A DNA stretch of 64,000 nt, from NCBI GenBank assembly GCA_024867545.1, contig JANFNE010000057.1:124001-188000 (forward strand). The letters run 5' to 3'. Below, in pieces: positions 10,711-20,133 of this stretch (position 1 is its first letter; each line of letters opens with the position of its first letter). The translations under genes and the position numbers were made by a program. The notes below the pieces were generated by a model. That model did no database searches. It was not told the origin of the DNA and saw only the letters and a program-made list of their open reading frames with translations. Origin of the DNA: Phytopythium helicoides. Lineage: Eukaryota; Oomycota; Peronosporomycetes; Pythiales; Pythiaceae.

Positions 10711-11736
10711 TTAAGGCTCGCGCACACCCTGCTGGCCCTCGCTCTCAACCTCCACGATGATCTTGCCACGCGCACGCTGCGTCTTCTGTTTCGCGAGGGC
10801 AGCAGGAAGCTGGTCGAACGGGAACACCGAGTCGATCGTCGGTTTGAGCTTCCCCTGGTCAATAAGCGCGGTCAGCTTGTCGAGGCTCGCTGAGCTCGAG
10901 TTGACAAAGAACCGATGGAAGCTGGCGCCAATCGGCGACTCAATGAGCTCCGCATGCGGCTGACCGATTGTGATGAAGCGACCCGTCTCCTTCTTCAGCA
11001 CACGCTGTGCACGGTCATTCCAACTGTCGGGTTCCACTCCACAATCATAGATGAGGTCGATCGAATGCGCCTCCAGCACTTCCGCCCAGTCCTCAGACGT
11101 GTAGTCAACCACTTGATCAGTGCCGAATGACTTGACGAGCTCGATGTTGCGCGTGCTGGTAGTTGCGATGACGGTCGCACCGAGTGCTTTGGCGATCTGA
11201 ATGGCAAAGCCTCCCGTGGCGCTGCTGCCTCCGAGAATCAGCACACGCTCACCAGCCTGCAGTTTGCCGGCCTCGGTGAGTGCCTGGTAACTAGTTTGTG
11301 CTACGCTCGGTACGGCCGCAGCCTCATTAAAGGTGAGAGTCTTGGGCTTGTGTGCGACAACGTTGGCGTCGACAGCGAGGTACTCTCCGAAGGCACCCAT
11401 GCCACCGAACATGGGATTTCCGTACACTTCATCTCCGATCTGGAAAGAACCTGTGACGTTGTCACCGATCTGCACAATGGTACCGGTGAAGTCAAAGCCG
11501 ATATGGAGCGGGTTGGTCTCGGACGGCAAGTTGGCCTCAGGAACCAGCATTTTTCCCACGAACGGGATCTCAATGACTTTGACGTCGGCTGGGTTGGTGG
11601 CGGCGCTCGCGATGCGCACAAGCAGCTGGTTGGGTTTGATTGTTGGGAGCGGGGTCTTGTCATTCATTTTCACAACGGACTCGACGTCGCCGAAGGCGCG
11701 AATCTCGTAGGCTCGGAAGACAGCGGGCAGAGACAT
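10711..11736 (-). CDS. QOR-3: quinone-oxidoreductase-like MDR enzyme
   Basis: 341-aa member of the second QOR subfamily (starts MSLPAVFRAYEIRAFG, ends EGQQGVREP), with the mirror copy QOR-4. The GroES-like half has IGFDFTGTIVQIGDNVTGSF and the Rossmann loop is LGGSSATGGFAIQIA. It is transcribed away from QOR-4 across an 870-bp shared region. Two TCACGTGA boxes lie 182-203 bp upstream of the ATG. A handful of residues differ from QOR-4 (for example HIGFDFT versus RIGFDFA), so both copies appear under coding constraint. Confidence 0.87.
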   Translation of the reverse strand: MSLPAVFRAYEIRAFGDVESVVKMNDKTPLPTIKPNQLLVRIASAATNPADVKVIEIPFVGKMLVPEANLPSETNPLHIGFDFTGTIVQIGDNVTGSFQIGDEVYGNPMFGGMGAFGEYLAVDANVVAHKPKTLTFNEAAAVPSVAQTSYQALTEAGKLQAGERVLILGGSSATGGFAIQIAKALGATVIATTSTRNIELVKSFGTDQVVDYTSEDWAEVLEAHSIDLIYDCGVEPDSWNDRAQRVLKKETGRFITIGQPHAELIESPIGASFHRFFVNSSSASLDKLTALIDQGKLKPTIDSVFPFDQLPAALAKQKTQRARGKIIVEVESEGQQGVREP

Positions 11737-11917
11737 CTCTGTGTCTTGTGTCTTGCGTGTCGAGGTGACAGGAGGAGGGTGGTTAGTAGGGTGGTTGGTT
11801 AGCTGAACTAACTTGTTGGCAGTGAATTTGTAAATGGGATCTGGTGCTGGTCTCGATTTGTGCGTTGATATCCTAGTAGCGAAATGTGTGGGATGTCGAT
11901 GAGAGCAGTTCTTTGGT

Positions 11918-11939
11918 TCACGTGATCGCGTTCACGTGA
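11918..11939. promoter_or_regulatory. Paired TCACGTGA palindromes upstream of QOR-3
   Basis: Two 8-bp TCACGTGA boxes at 11,918-11,925 and 11,932-11,939, separated by 6 bp. The CACGTG core is the classic bHLH or bZIP binding site. Recurrence upstream of six QOR genes suggests a shared regulator. Confidence 0.5.
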
Positions 11940-12283
11940 ACGCACTCAACGCCTCAGTCCGGCCAAGTTGAGGCCGTATCAGGTGTGAGACGTGGCAGTC
12001 AGTTCACTTCGAAGACAAACACTCGATGGCACTTTTCTAGTTTTCTGTGCGAGCGACATACATTCTCTTTGTGCTTCAACTTGTTTCCCACGCGGTGCGA
12101 TCTCAGCCCAGTCTTGTCAGTTTGCCAATTCCAATGCTACACGCGTATACAAGCCGAAAATTGTTCAAAACAAACGCTGACCTTAAAAATTGCATGCCCT
12201 AACCGAGCACGTCGAATTAGCTGAAGTTTATTCGACGTCGTTGTGAATGCGATTGGAACTAGCTGCAAATGCCTCGTACATTA

Positions 12284-12308
12284 GAAAGCACACAGAAAGT
12301 GTGCTTTC
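12284..12308. repeat. Perfect hairpin in IR1 spacer
   Basis: GAAAGCACAC, a 5-nt AGAAA loop, then GTGTGCTTTC: a 10-bp perfect stem near the centre of the large inverted repeat. Confidence 0.75.
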
Positions 12309-12403
12309 GATCTTTCTAGTTGACATGATGGATCATTCTCATAAGTGATTGTCGTCGAAGTGAAGTGACTGTAAGTGAGATCGGCACGAACATGTTCACG
12401 CGA

Positions 12404-12425
12404 TCACGTGAACGCGATCACGTGA
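12404..12425. promoter_or_regulatory. Paired TCACGTGA palindromes upstream of QOR-4
   Basis: Boxes at 12,404-12,411 and 12,418-12,425, with the same spacing as the mirrored pair of QOR-3 and 181-202 bp before the ATG at 12,606. Confidence 0.5.
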
Positions 12426-12605
12426 ACCAAAGAACTGCTCTCATCGACATCCCACACATTTCGCTACTAGGATATCAACGCACAAATCGAGACCAGCACC
12501 AGATCCCATTTACAAATTCACTGCCAACAAGTTAGTTCAGCTAACCAACCAACCTACTAACCAGCCTCCTCCTGCCACTTCGACACGCAAGATACAAGAC
12601 ACGAG

Positions 12606-13631
12606 ATGTCTCTGCCTGCTGTCTTCCGAGCCTACGAGATTCGCGCCTTCGGCGACGTCGAGTCCGTTGTGAAAATGAATGACAAGACCCCGCTCCCAAC
12701 AATCAAACCCAACCAGCTGCTTGTGCGCATCGCGAGCGCCGCCACCAACCCAGCCGACGTCAAAGTCATTGAGATCCCGTTCGTGGGAAAGATGCTGGTT
12801 CCCGAGGCCAACTTGCCGTCCGAGACCAACCCGCTCCGTATCGGCTTCGACTTCGCCGGTACCATTGTGCAGATCGGTGATAACGTCACGGGTTCTTTCC
12901 AGATCGGAGACGAAGTGTACGGAAATCCCATGTTCAGTGGCATGGGTACCTTTGGAGAGTACCTCGCGGTCGACGCCAACGTTGTCGCACACAAACCCAA
13001 GACTCTCACCTTTAATGAGGCTGCGGCCGTACCGAGCGTAGCACAAACTAGTTACCAGGCACTCACCGAGGCCGGCAAACTGCAGGACGGTGAGCGTGTG
13101 CTCATCCTGGGAGGGAGCAGCGCCACGGGAGGCTTTGCCATCCAGATCGCCAAGGCCCTCGGCGCAACCGTTATCGCAACTACCAGCACGCGTAACATCG
13201 AGCTCGTCAAGTCATTCGGCACTGATCAAGTGGTTGACTACACGTCTGAGGACTGGGCGGAAGTGCTGGAGGCGCACTCGATCGATCTCATCTATGATTG
13301 TGGTGTGGAACCCGACAGTTGGAACGACCGTGCGCAGCGTGTGCTGAAGAAGCAGACAGGTCGTTTCATCACGATCGGTCAGCCGCATGCGGAGCTCATC
13401 GAGTCGCCGATTGGCGCCAGCGTCCACCGGTTCTTTGTCAACTCGAGCTCAGCGAGCCTCGACAAGCTGACCGCGCTTATTGACCAGGGGAAGCTCAAAC
13501 CGACGATCGACTCGGTGTTTCCGTTCGACCAGCTTCCTGCTGCTCTCGCGAAACAGAAGACGCAGCGTGCGCGTGGCAAGATCATCGTGGAGGTTGAGAG
13601 CGAGGGCCAGCAGGGTGTGCGCGAGCCTTAA
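12606..13631 (+). CDS. QOR-4: quinone-oxidoreductase-like MDR enzyme
   Basis: 341 aa, mirror copy of QOR-3 and intact from MSLPAVFRAYE to GVREP. All hallmark segments are present: the IGFDFAGTIVQIG strand-turn, GDEVYGNPMF, EAAAVPSVAQTSYQAL, the GGSSATGGFAIQIAK nucleotide loop and IDLIYDCGVEPDSWNDRAQ. It differs from QOR-3 at scattered sites, including Q for E in LKKQTGRF and D for A in KLQDGERV. QOR-5 follows in the same direction after 650 bp, so this arm keeps the order of the left arm. Confidence 0.87.
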   Translation: MSLPAVFRAYEIRAFGDVESVVKMNDKTPLPTIKPNQLLVRIASAATNPADVKVIEIPFVGKMLVPEANLPSETNPLRIGFDFAGTIVQIGDNVTGSFQIGDEVYGNPMFSGMGTFGEYLAVDANVVAHKPKTLTFNEAAAVPSVAQTSYQALTEAGKLQDGERVLILGGSSATGGFAIQIAKALGATVIATTSTRNIELVKSFGTDQVVDYTSEDWAEVLEAHSIDLIYDCGVEPDSWNDRAQRVLKKQTGRFITIGQPHAELIESPIGASVHRFFVNSSSASLDKLTALIDQGKLKPTIDSVFPFDQLPAALAKQKTQRARGKIIVEVESEGQQGVREP

Positions 13632-14280
13632 CGTTGGTGGTCGGACTGACACCATTTCCTGCCAAGCCATATCGATTCTGCGAGCTTGCGCTTGCACAGT
13701 AGTAGCGACTCCCCAGCGTCAGCACTTGTATTGGAAGCCTTCGGCGAACCCACCAGTAGTAAGACGCATACCCGCCGTCTGATAATGCATGCACCAATCT
13801 ACTTTCTCTCTTTTGATACTTGCTGCCGCCCATTTTCGCAACCGTGGTGGCCTCGAAGAGCTCACCAACCAAGCCATGAGAAACCGTCTTCCAAACCCCA
13901 AATGCGAGCCCTCTCACACGGAAACCGCACGCGTTGAGCTCCTCCTTTGCTCGAGTTTGCGTCGTTGAAGACCGTGACAGAATGATTGTCAATGTGTTGC
14001 CATCTAGTGGCGACTCTGCCCGCCGCGATTACGATCCACTCCACCATCATGCGTCATACTTTGTTCAAGTCACATGGATCATCATGGAGTCGAGGTGATC
14101 GTATGCGGCGCTCCTGCTAGAGCGCATGGATCACGATCCCATTCGTTTCACCGTCAACTCGGACGAGTCGCGAGCCTCCTGAACTGGCGCACATCACACA
14201 TCGCAGCCTCCCCACTCTTCAATTTCACAGCCAGCGAATACCCACCGACCGCCAGCCACCCTCCTCCAACTCAACCAGCC
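13632..14280. other. QOR-4/QOR-5 intergenic segment (IR1 right)
   Basis: Mirror of 10,062-10,710. The last 207 bp before 14,281 are open in frame with QOR-5 (possible N-terminal extension). Nothing else is recognised. Confidence 0.5.
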
Positions 14281-15282
14281 ATGTCGCTCCCAGCCACCTT
14301 CCGTAGCTACGAGATCCGCGACTTCGGCGAAGTCGAGACATCGGTCACGCTCAATGCGAGCGCCGCAATGCCCACGCCCGCTGCCAACCAAGTGCTCGTG
14401 CGTGTGGCAAGTGCAGCCACCAACCCAGTCGACCTGCTGCTCATCGAGAACCCGTTCGTGGCCAAGTGGCTGATTCCCGAGGACAGCCTCCCGTCTGCGA
14501 CCAAGCCACTGCGCGTTGGCTGCGACTTTAGTGGCACGGTCGTGCAAGTCGGCTCGGAGGCCGCAAGTACCTTCAAGGTCGGAGACGCTGTATACGGGTT
14601 CCCCAAGTTCCACGCCATGGGAGCCTTCGGAGAGTACCTCGCGGTCGACACGGAATACGTCACGCACAAGCCGCAGGGTCTGAGCTTCAACGAGGCTGCA
14701 GCCGTCCCGCTTGTCTCGCAGACGAGCTACCAGGCGCTGACCGAGGCCGGCAAGTTGCAGGCTGGTGAGCGTGTGCTGATTCTCGGAGGCAGCAGCGCCA
14801 CAGGAGGCTTTGCCATCCAGATCGCCAAGGCACTCGGTGCGACCGTCATCACGACTACCAGCACGCGTAACATCGACCTTGTCAAGTCTTTTGGACCCGA
14901 CCAGGTGATCGACTACACGTCTGAGGATTGGGCGGAAGTGCTGGAGGCGCACTCGATCGATCTCATCTACGATTGTGGTGTGGAGCCTGAGAGCTGGAAC
15001 GACCGTGCGCAGCGTGTGCTGAAGAAGGAGACGGGTCACTTTGTCACGATTGGCCAGCCGCGCGTAGAGCTTATTGAATCAGCGATTGGCGCCAAGGTCC
15101 ACCAGATGCATGCTTACCCGAGCGCGGTGTGCCTGAAGAAGGTGAGCGAGCTTATTGATCAGGGGAAGGTTAAGGCCACGATCGACTCGGTGCATTCATT
15201 CGATGAAGTGCGTGCGGCTCTTGCGAAGCAGAAGACGAAGCGTGCGCGCGGCAAGATTGTCATCGAGGTGAATGCCAAGTAG
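14281..15282 (+). CDS. QOR-5: quinone-oxidoreductase-like MDR enzyme
   Basis: 333 aa, mirror copy of QOR-2. It keeps the complete GroES-like and Rossmann halves and ends in GKIVIEVNAK. It differs from QOR-2 mainly in the substrate-lobe segment after TGHFVTIGQP (RVELIESAIGAKVHQMHAY), the part of the family that varies most between copies here. In-frame sequence extends upstream to an ATG at 14,074. No TCACGTGA box precedes it. Confidence 0.85.
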   Translation: MSLPATFRSYEIRDFGEVETSVTLNASAAMPTPAANQVLVRVASAATNPVDLLLIENPFVAKWLIPEDSLPSATKPLRVGCDFSGTVVQVGSEAASTFKVGDAVYGFPKFHAMGAFGEYLAVDTEYVTHKPQGLSFNEAAAVPLVSQTSYQALTEAGKLQAGERVLILGGSSATGGFAIQIAKALGATVITTTSTRNIDLVKSFGPDQVIDYTSEDWAEVLEAHSIDLIYDCGVEPESWNDRAQRVLKKETGHFVTIGQPRVELIESAIGAKVHQMHAYPSAVCLKKVSELIDQGKVKATIDSVHSFDEVRAALAKQKTKRARGKIVIEVNAK

Positions 15283-16368
15283 GACAGCGTATCTTACCTT
15301 GCCTTGCCAGGCGAGGGTTGCCTTGAGCGATAAAATTCTTGGACTACTTTGTTCGTTTTGATCGCGAGATACTCGCTGACAAATACACGTTGTGAGGGCC
15401 TTTAAAAGACGGCTACACCGCCAAGAATTGTTGACCCCACTGCATTTGATCCTCTCGCTGTGACGACATGTCTTTCTTGGTAGAAAGAGAGTGAGAGCTC
15501 CGTTCTCAGCTCTTCGCCTCGCTCTCCTTGGAGTAGAAGCATCATTATCGAGACTCGCGAATGATTGGAGATGTCGTCACTAGCCCAGTCATGTCGTTCG
15601 TTGATAGATCCATCACATTTTGCATCTATCCGGATATATAGCACGAGCAGTGCCTGGTTGATGAGGACAAGTCTTGTTGCGAATTCGAGCACGTGAAAAT
15701 TGATTTGTGCGCAACGCACGTCGAAGCTAGTGTACTTTGCAAGCAGATAAGTCCGACGGAAGGGAACTAATCAATTGGTATGTACTGTGAGGACTTGCGT
15801 GGAGCGCCATGCGGCTTCTGTATCCTGTGATTGTGTGCGCATTTATCTCTTCAGTGCATCAATAGGCTTATGGTCACAAATGCACGTAGTGTTCATTGGG
15901 TTGCAATTGACACCTTGCTCGTGCATGCCTATCTCAAGGAGGGTACCCACTCAGTGACGAGCCATAAGATTGATTTGGGCTGGGGCACTGGTTGAGGTTG
16001 GAGTCCGACTCCAATAAGCTGCTTGCCGATTGGCTGAAGAACGAATGTTTCACGGTGCGGCGACAAATTGCTGCCACTTGGTGCATGGCTGTGCGCCGAC
16101 GTCAACTTCGATGACGAGCTCGAGCCTCTGGGCATCAACAGCCGACCGATATCGGCATCAACGTCGCCTGAAGTCTTCGTACCACATACAAAGCACCGCC
16201 TCAAGAGTTGATGCCCACGACTGGGGCCGGAGTAATCGTGCCGTGTTCACGTGAACGATATCACGAGAACGGGCTGATCCACAGGCTAACACCAGATCAC
16301 TCATTTCCGAACTCGCCACCAGCTAACCAGCTAACCAGCAAACAAGCCAACTAGCCAATTCACTCCAA
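15283..16368. other. Intergenic: end of IR1 and unassigned sequence
   Basis: The first 280 bp belong to IR1. A stretch at about 16,080-16,210 is coding-like in one frame (CADVNFDDELEPLGINSRPI) but has no start, so I treat it as a relic. QOR-6's promoter follows. Confidence 0.4.
16247..16254. promoter_or_regulatory. TCACGTGA palindrome upstream of QOR-6
   Basis: A single box about 115 bp before the ATG at 16,369. It is followed 8 bp later by a degenerate TCACGAGA. Confidence 0.45.
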
Positions 16369-17383
16369 ATGTCGCTGCCTGCCACCTTCCGTGCCTACGA
16401 GATCTCCTCCTTCGGCGACGTCAACTCCGTCGTGAAGATGAATGAGAAGACCCCGCTCCCCACGCTCAAACCCGACCAGGTGCTTGTGCACATCGTAAGC
16501 ACCGCCACCAACCCAATCGACTATCTGCTGATCGAGAACCCGTCAATGGCCAAGTGGATGGTGCCCGAGGAAAACTGGCCGTCCGAGGCTAAACCGATGC
16601 ACATCGGCTTTGACTTCTCCGGTACCATCGCGCAGCTGGGTGAAGGCGTCACGGGCTTCCAGATTGGAGACGAAGTGTACGGAAACCCCTTGTTCAGCTC
16701 CACGGGATCGTTTAGCGAGTACTACGCTATCGACGCCAAGTGGGTCGCCCGCAAGCCTAAGAGCCTCAGCTACAACGAGGCTGCGGCCGTACCAGAGCAC
16801 GGCACAAACCAGCTACCAGGCGCTCATCGATGGCGGTAAACTTCAAGCTGGACAGCGTCTGCTGATTCTTGGAGGCAGCAGCGCCACGGGAGGCTTTGCC
16901 ATTCAGATTGCCAAGGATATCGGAGCGACCGCCATCGCAACTACCAGCACGCGCAACATCGACCTCGTCAAGTCGTATGGCGCTGACCAAGTGATCGACT
17001 ACACGTCTGAGGACTGGGCTGAGGTACTGGAGGCGCACTCGATCGACCTCGTCTACGACTGTGGCGCCGAGTCTGACAGTTGGAACGGCCGTGCGCAGCG
17101 TGTGCTCAAGGAGAAGACAGGTCGGTTCATCACCATTGGTTCACCCAAGGCGGAGCCCATTGAGTCACCGATTGGTGCCAGCTACCAGCATTTCATTGTC
17201 TCGCCGAACTCAGCCTGTCTCGACAAGCTGACTGCGCTTATTGACCAGGGAAAGCTCAAACCGACGATCGATTCGGTGTTTCAGTTCGACCAGCTTCTAG
17301 AGGCATTCGCGAAGCAGAAGACCTAGCGCGCGCGCGGTAAGATCATCGTGGAGGTCGATGTCAAGCATGCTGACAATCCATGA
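16369..17383 (+). pseudogene. QOR-6: broken quinone-oxidoreductase-like gene
   Basis: The paralogue is alignable over its full length but has two lesions. Near 16,795 one extra base (CCAGAGCAC where QOR-4 has CCGAGCGTA) shifts the frame after EAAAVP. At 17,324 a TAG replaces the CAG of the conserved KQKTQRARGK, after which the frame continues to a TGA at 17,381. The rest of the Rossmann half, including LGGSSATGGFAIQIAKDIGA, is preserved. It is probably a recent pseudogene. The first lesion could be a consensus error, but the nonsense change is a plain C-to-T substitution. Confidence 0.75.
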
Positions 17384-17902
17384 AGCGCATGAACGAAGTT
17401 TGTCGCTGCTAGCATAGGTTACTTGAGCCTGTAGCAGTGTAGCGACGACGAATGTGGAGGTATGCCTTGACGTTTTGCACAGGACCTCGTCACCAATGAA
17501 CATATCATTTCTTCATGTGATCCTTGCTGAGCGTCCTCGTTTGTGAGAGAGTCAGGAACGACAGGCTCTGAGATGATCGTGGCGGTCGCGTTTGTTGTGC
17601 TGGAAGGATATTTACTGTACCATACTGCACATTGCTGTAGAGTACGTGGCTTTCGCTTCGCACATGGAGGCCTGTCCTGTGGCGATCTGCTGTAAAGCAT
17701 TGCGCACGGGGTCGTCGTCGTCAGGTAGCTTCATGTAGCTAGCCAGCCGCCATGGGGCTCGCCGTCGTCATCGGCTGTCTGCACCCAGTGAACAATAAAT
17801 AACGAATGCTCTGGCAATCAATTTGACACTTCGCAATACGTTATGATTTCGACACTTTGCAATGACAAATAAATAAAAAAAGACTCTAATTCTACCTGAC
17901 GA
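17384..17902. other. Intergenic, no gene seen
   Basis: Lies between QOR-6 and the 3' end of kinase 1. I see no conserved frame or repeat. Confidence 0.5.
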
Positions 17903-18724
17903 CTAGGACAGCATGGCGTGCAGCTCGTCGGCCGTGGGGCGATCGGCCGGGTCGACGCGCAGCAGGCGCTCGAGCACAGCGGCCGATGCGTCCGAGACGA
18001 GCTCCTGGATGTTCCAGGCGGCCAGGATCTCGCGCACGCCGTAGCGGCGCAGCGCGAGGAAGGCCTTGTCCTTGGGGCTGGCGAGCGGCGTGAGCGGCGC
18101 GCCGGTGAGCAGGATGAAGAGCAGCACGCCGAGCGACCACATGTCGGCGGCTGCAGGGTCGTACGGCTGCTGCGCGACGACCTCGGGCGCCATGTAGTAG
18201 GCCTTGCCGACGCGGTCGCTGCACACGCGGTCGGTCTCTGTCGAGAGCCCAAAGTCGGCGAGCTTGCAGACGCCGTCGCTGAGGAAGACGTTCTCGAGCG
18301 ACACGTCGCGGTGCGCGATGCCGTGCGCGTGCAGGAAGCGCAGGCCGCTGGCCACCTGCGCGAATAGGCGCAGCGCCTCGCGCTCGGGCAGGCGGTTGCC
18401 CGGCGCGGCCTGCAGCAGCGTCCACAGGTCGCCGTCTGCGCAAAAGTCCATGACGACGCACCAGGCGCCGTCCAGCACGAACTCGCGGCGCGCGCGCAGC
18501 ACGTGCGGGTGCGCGCCGAGCCGCGCCAGCAGCTTGAGCGTCTCGCGCTCGCGCCACGGGTTGTCCAGCCCCGGGTGCTCGCGCAGCACGCGGCGCGCAG
18601 CCTCGAGGCTCACGACCTTGACGGCCGCGAGCGAGTTGTCTGCTTGCAGGTCCTCGCACAGCCACACGTCGCCGAAGAGCGCGTCGCCGAGCCGCCGCTG
18701 CGGGCGGAGCTGCTGCTGGAGCAT
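17903..18724 (-). CDS. Protein kinase 1 (HRD-V-S type)
   Basis: 273-aa protein that is essentially one kinase domain. Visible elements are the VAIK lysine in LAAVKVVSLEA, the alpha-C glutamate in RERETLKLL, hinge VVMDFCADGDLW, catalytic loop HRDVSLENVFL, LADFGLS, KAYYMAPEV and DMWSLGVLLF. The catalytic-loop position normally Lys in Ser/Thr kinases (HRDxK) is Ser. The Asp and Asn needed for catalysis and Mg binding remain, so activity is plausible. The glycine loop is weak (LGDALFGDVW). No regulatory domain is seen. It is a tandem paralogue of kinase 2, same strand. The ORF is open upstream, but MLQQQLRP is the last ATG before the kinase fold and aligns with kinase 2. Confidence 0.85.
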   Translation of the reverse strand: MLQQQLRPQRRLGDALFGDVWLCEDLQADNSLAAVKVVSLEAARRVLREHPGLDNPWRERETLKLLARLGAHPHVLRARREFVLDGAWCVVMDFCADGDLWTLLQAAPGNRLPEREALRLFAQVASGLRFLHAHGIAHRDVSLENVFLSDGVCKLADFGLSTETDRVCSDRVGKAYYMAPEVVAQQPYDPAAADMWSLGVLLFILLTGAPLTPLASPKDKAFLALRRYGVREILAAWNIQELVSDASAAVLERLLRVDPADRPTADELHAMLS

Positions 18725-19283
18725 CGTCGTCGTCGAGGGGAGGAGGAGGAGTTGGCTGGCTGGCTGGCTGGTGGCTTGCGGCCGGCGAGGCTGGTTGCGG
18801 AATGACCAGGAGCTGAGCTGGAGCCCTGGAGGTGGTGGTGGGGCTGCAAAAGCGAAGGGGCGTAATTGGGAAGCTTCGAATTATCTTTTTGGCGTACAGT
18901 ATCTTTTTTGTATGGGCGTCACTATGGGGTGAGTGCGCCACTCGCGGCGAATAGTATTTCGACACTGGATTTAACGCGTCGTTCAGTGGCGTTGGCTTCG
19001 ATAGATCTCGCTGCGTTTTACGTCGGCTTGGCTTGGCCCCCCGCTAGTTCGTGCTCGGCTCGTTTCTCACTGAAACCAACGATAAGGGAGGCTCTATACT
19101 ACACCACCGAACAATAGGAAATTCAAAAGACCGTTCGCAAGCGCGCGCCAAGAACGCTCTCCCGCTCTGACGCGCACACGCTGACGCGTCCCATTCATTT
19201 TCCCATAGTGAAACCAAACGTAGTTTAAAATTACTTTTATATTTAGATTAACTACTACTGTGTAATACGACACCTCTTTTTTT
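18725..19283. other. Kinase intergenic region
   Basis: Upstream region of kinase 1 and 3' flank of kinase 2. The stretch 19,190-19,283 is AT-rich. No gene. Confidence 0.5.
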
Positions 19284-20133
19284 TTAGGGGGCGACGTCCT
19301 GCAGCCACGGGTGCAACGCGACGGCGTCGATGCTCGGGCGCAGCGAGGGATCGAGCTGCAGCATGGCCGAAAGCAGGTCGGTGGCGTCCTTGGACGTCTG
19401 CACGCCCCACGAGTCGAAGATGCTGCGCACGCCGAACTGCTGCAGGGCTCGCAGAGCGTCGTCCTTTGGCGTCGCCTTGGTGGTCAGCGGCGAGCCCTGA
19501 GAGCATGATGAAGAGCATGATGCCGAGCGACCAGATATCCGCGGCCGCGGGGTCGTATGGCTGCTCGGCGACGACCTCGGGCGCCATGTAGTACGCCTTG
19601 CCCACGGGCTCGGAGCACACGCGGTTGGCGTCCGTGCAGAGCCCAAAGTCGCAGAGCTTGAGCTGCTGGCCGTCCACTAGCACGTTCTCTAGCGACAGGT
19701 CGCGGTGCGCGATGCTCTGAGCGTGCAGGTACCGCACGCCGGCCGCAATCTGGCGGAAGGCGTCGCGCGCTTCAAGCTCGGGCATCCGGCAGCGAGGGCG
19801 CTGCTGCAGCACGCGCCACAGGTCGCCGTCGGCGCAGTAGTCCATGACGAGGAACCACGAGTCGTTGTGCACGAAGGACTGGTGGAAGCGCAGCACGTTG
19901 GCGTGCGGTGGCAGGCGCTGCAGCCTCGCGACGGCCTGGCGCTCGATCCACGGATTGTCGATGGCCGAGCACTGCTCCATGACGGCCAGCGCCACGACCA
20001 GGTCGACCTGCTTGACGGCCACGAGCGCGTTGTCGTGCACCGAGTCTTCGCACAGGCACACGGCGCCGTAGAGCGTCGAGCTGAGCTTGGCTCGGAGGCG
20101 GAAGCGCTGGCGCAGCATTGGCAAGGACTCCAT
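19284..20133 (-). CDS. Protein kinase 2 (HRD-L-S type), one frame break
   Basis: Paralogue of kinase 1 with VAVKQVDL, HRDLSLENVLV, LCDFGLC, KAYYMAPEV and DIWSLGIMLF. Near 19,495 the frame shifts by one base (ATGCTCTCAGGG then CTCGCC). The remaining C-lobe (SPLTTKATPKDDALRAL to LHPWLQDVAP) continues in another frame to 19,284. The sequence on both sides is well conserved, so a one-base consensus error is likelier than gene death. Start MESLPMLRQRF at 20,133 is chosen by alignment; an in-frame ATG at 20,196 is possible. The same Lys-to-Ser change in the catalytic loop is present. Confidence 0.75.

Larger units (their letters stand above)
8608..11941. repeat. IR1 left arm (QOR-2, QOR-3)
   Basis: This segment is the reverse complement of 12,400-15,563. 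The match includes both QOR genes, their promoters, the 0.65-kb intergene and the sequence beyond the 3' end of QOR-2. Identity looks well above 90% by eye, with scattered substitutions. The left arm carries about 175 bp near 8648-8823 that the right arm lacks. Confidence 0.9.
11737..12605. promoter_or_regulatory. Shared divergent promoter region and IR1 centre
   Basis: This 869-bp region lies between the QOR-3 and QOR-4 start codons. The outer parts (to 11,941 and from 12,400) are mirror images. The middle, about 460 bp, is unique and AT-richer and carries a perfect 10-bp stem hairpin at 12,284-12,308. Each mirrored half carries two TCACGTGA palindromes. There is no gene. Confidence 0.6.
12400..15563. 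repeat. IR1 right arm (QOR-4, QOR-5)
   Basis: Reverse complement of the left arm 8,608-11,941. Similarity ends abruptly at about 15,563, just past a shared ACTCGCGA. It lacks the roughly 175-bp segment present in the left arm. Confidence 0.9.
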
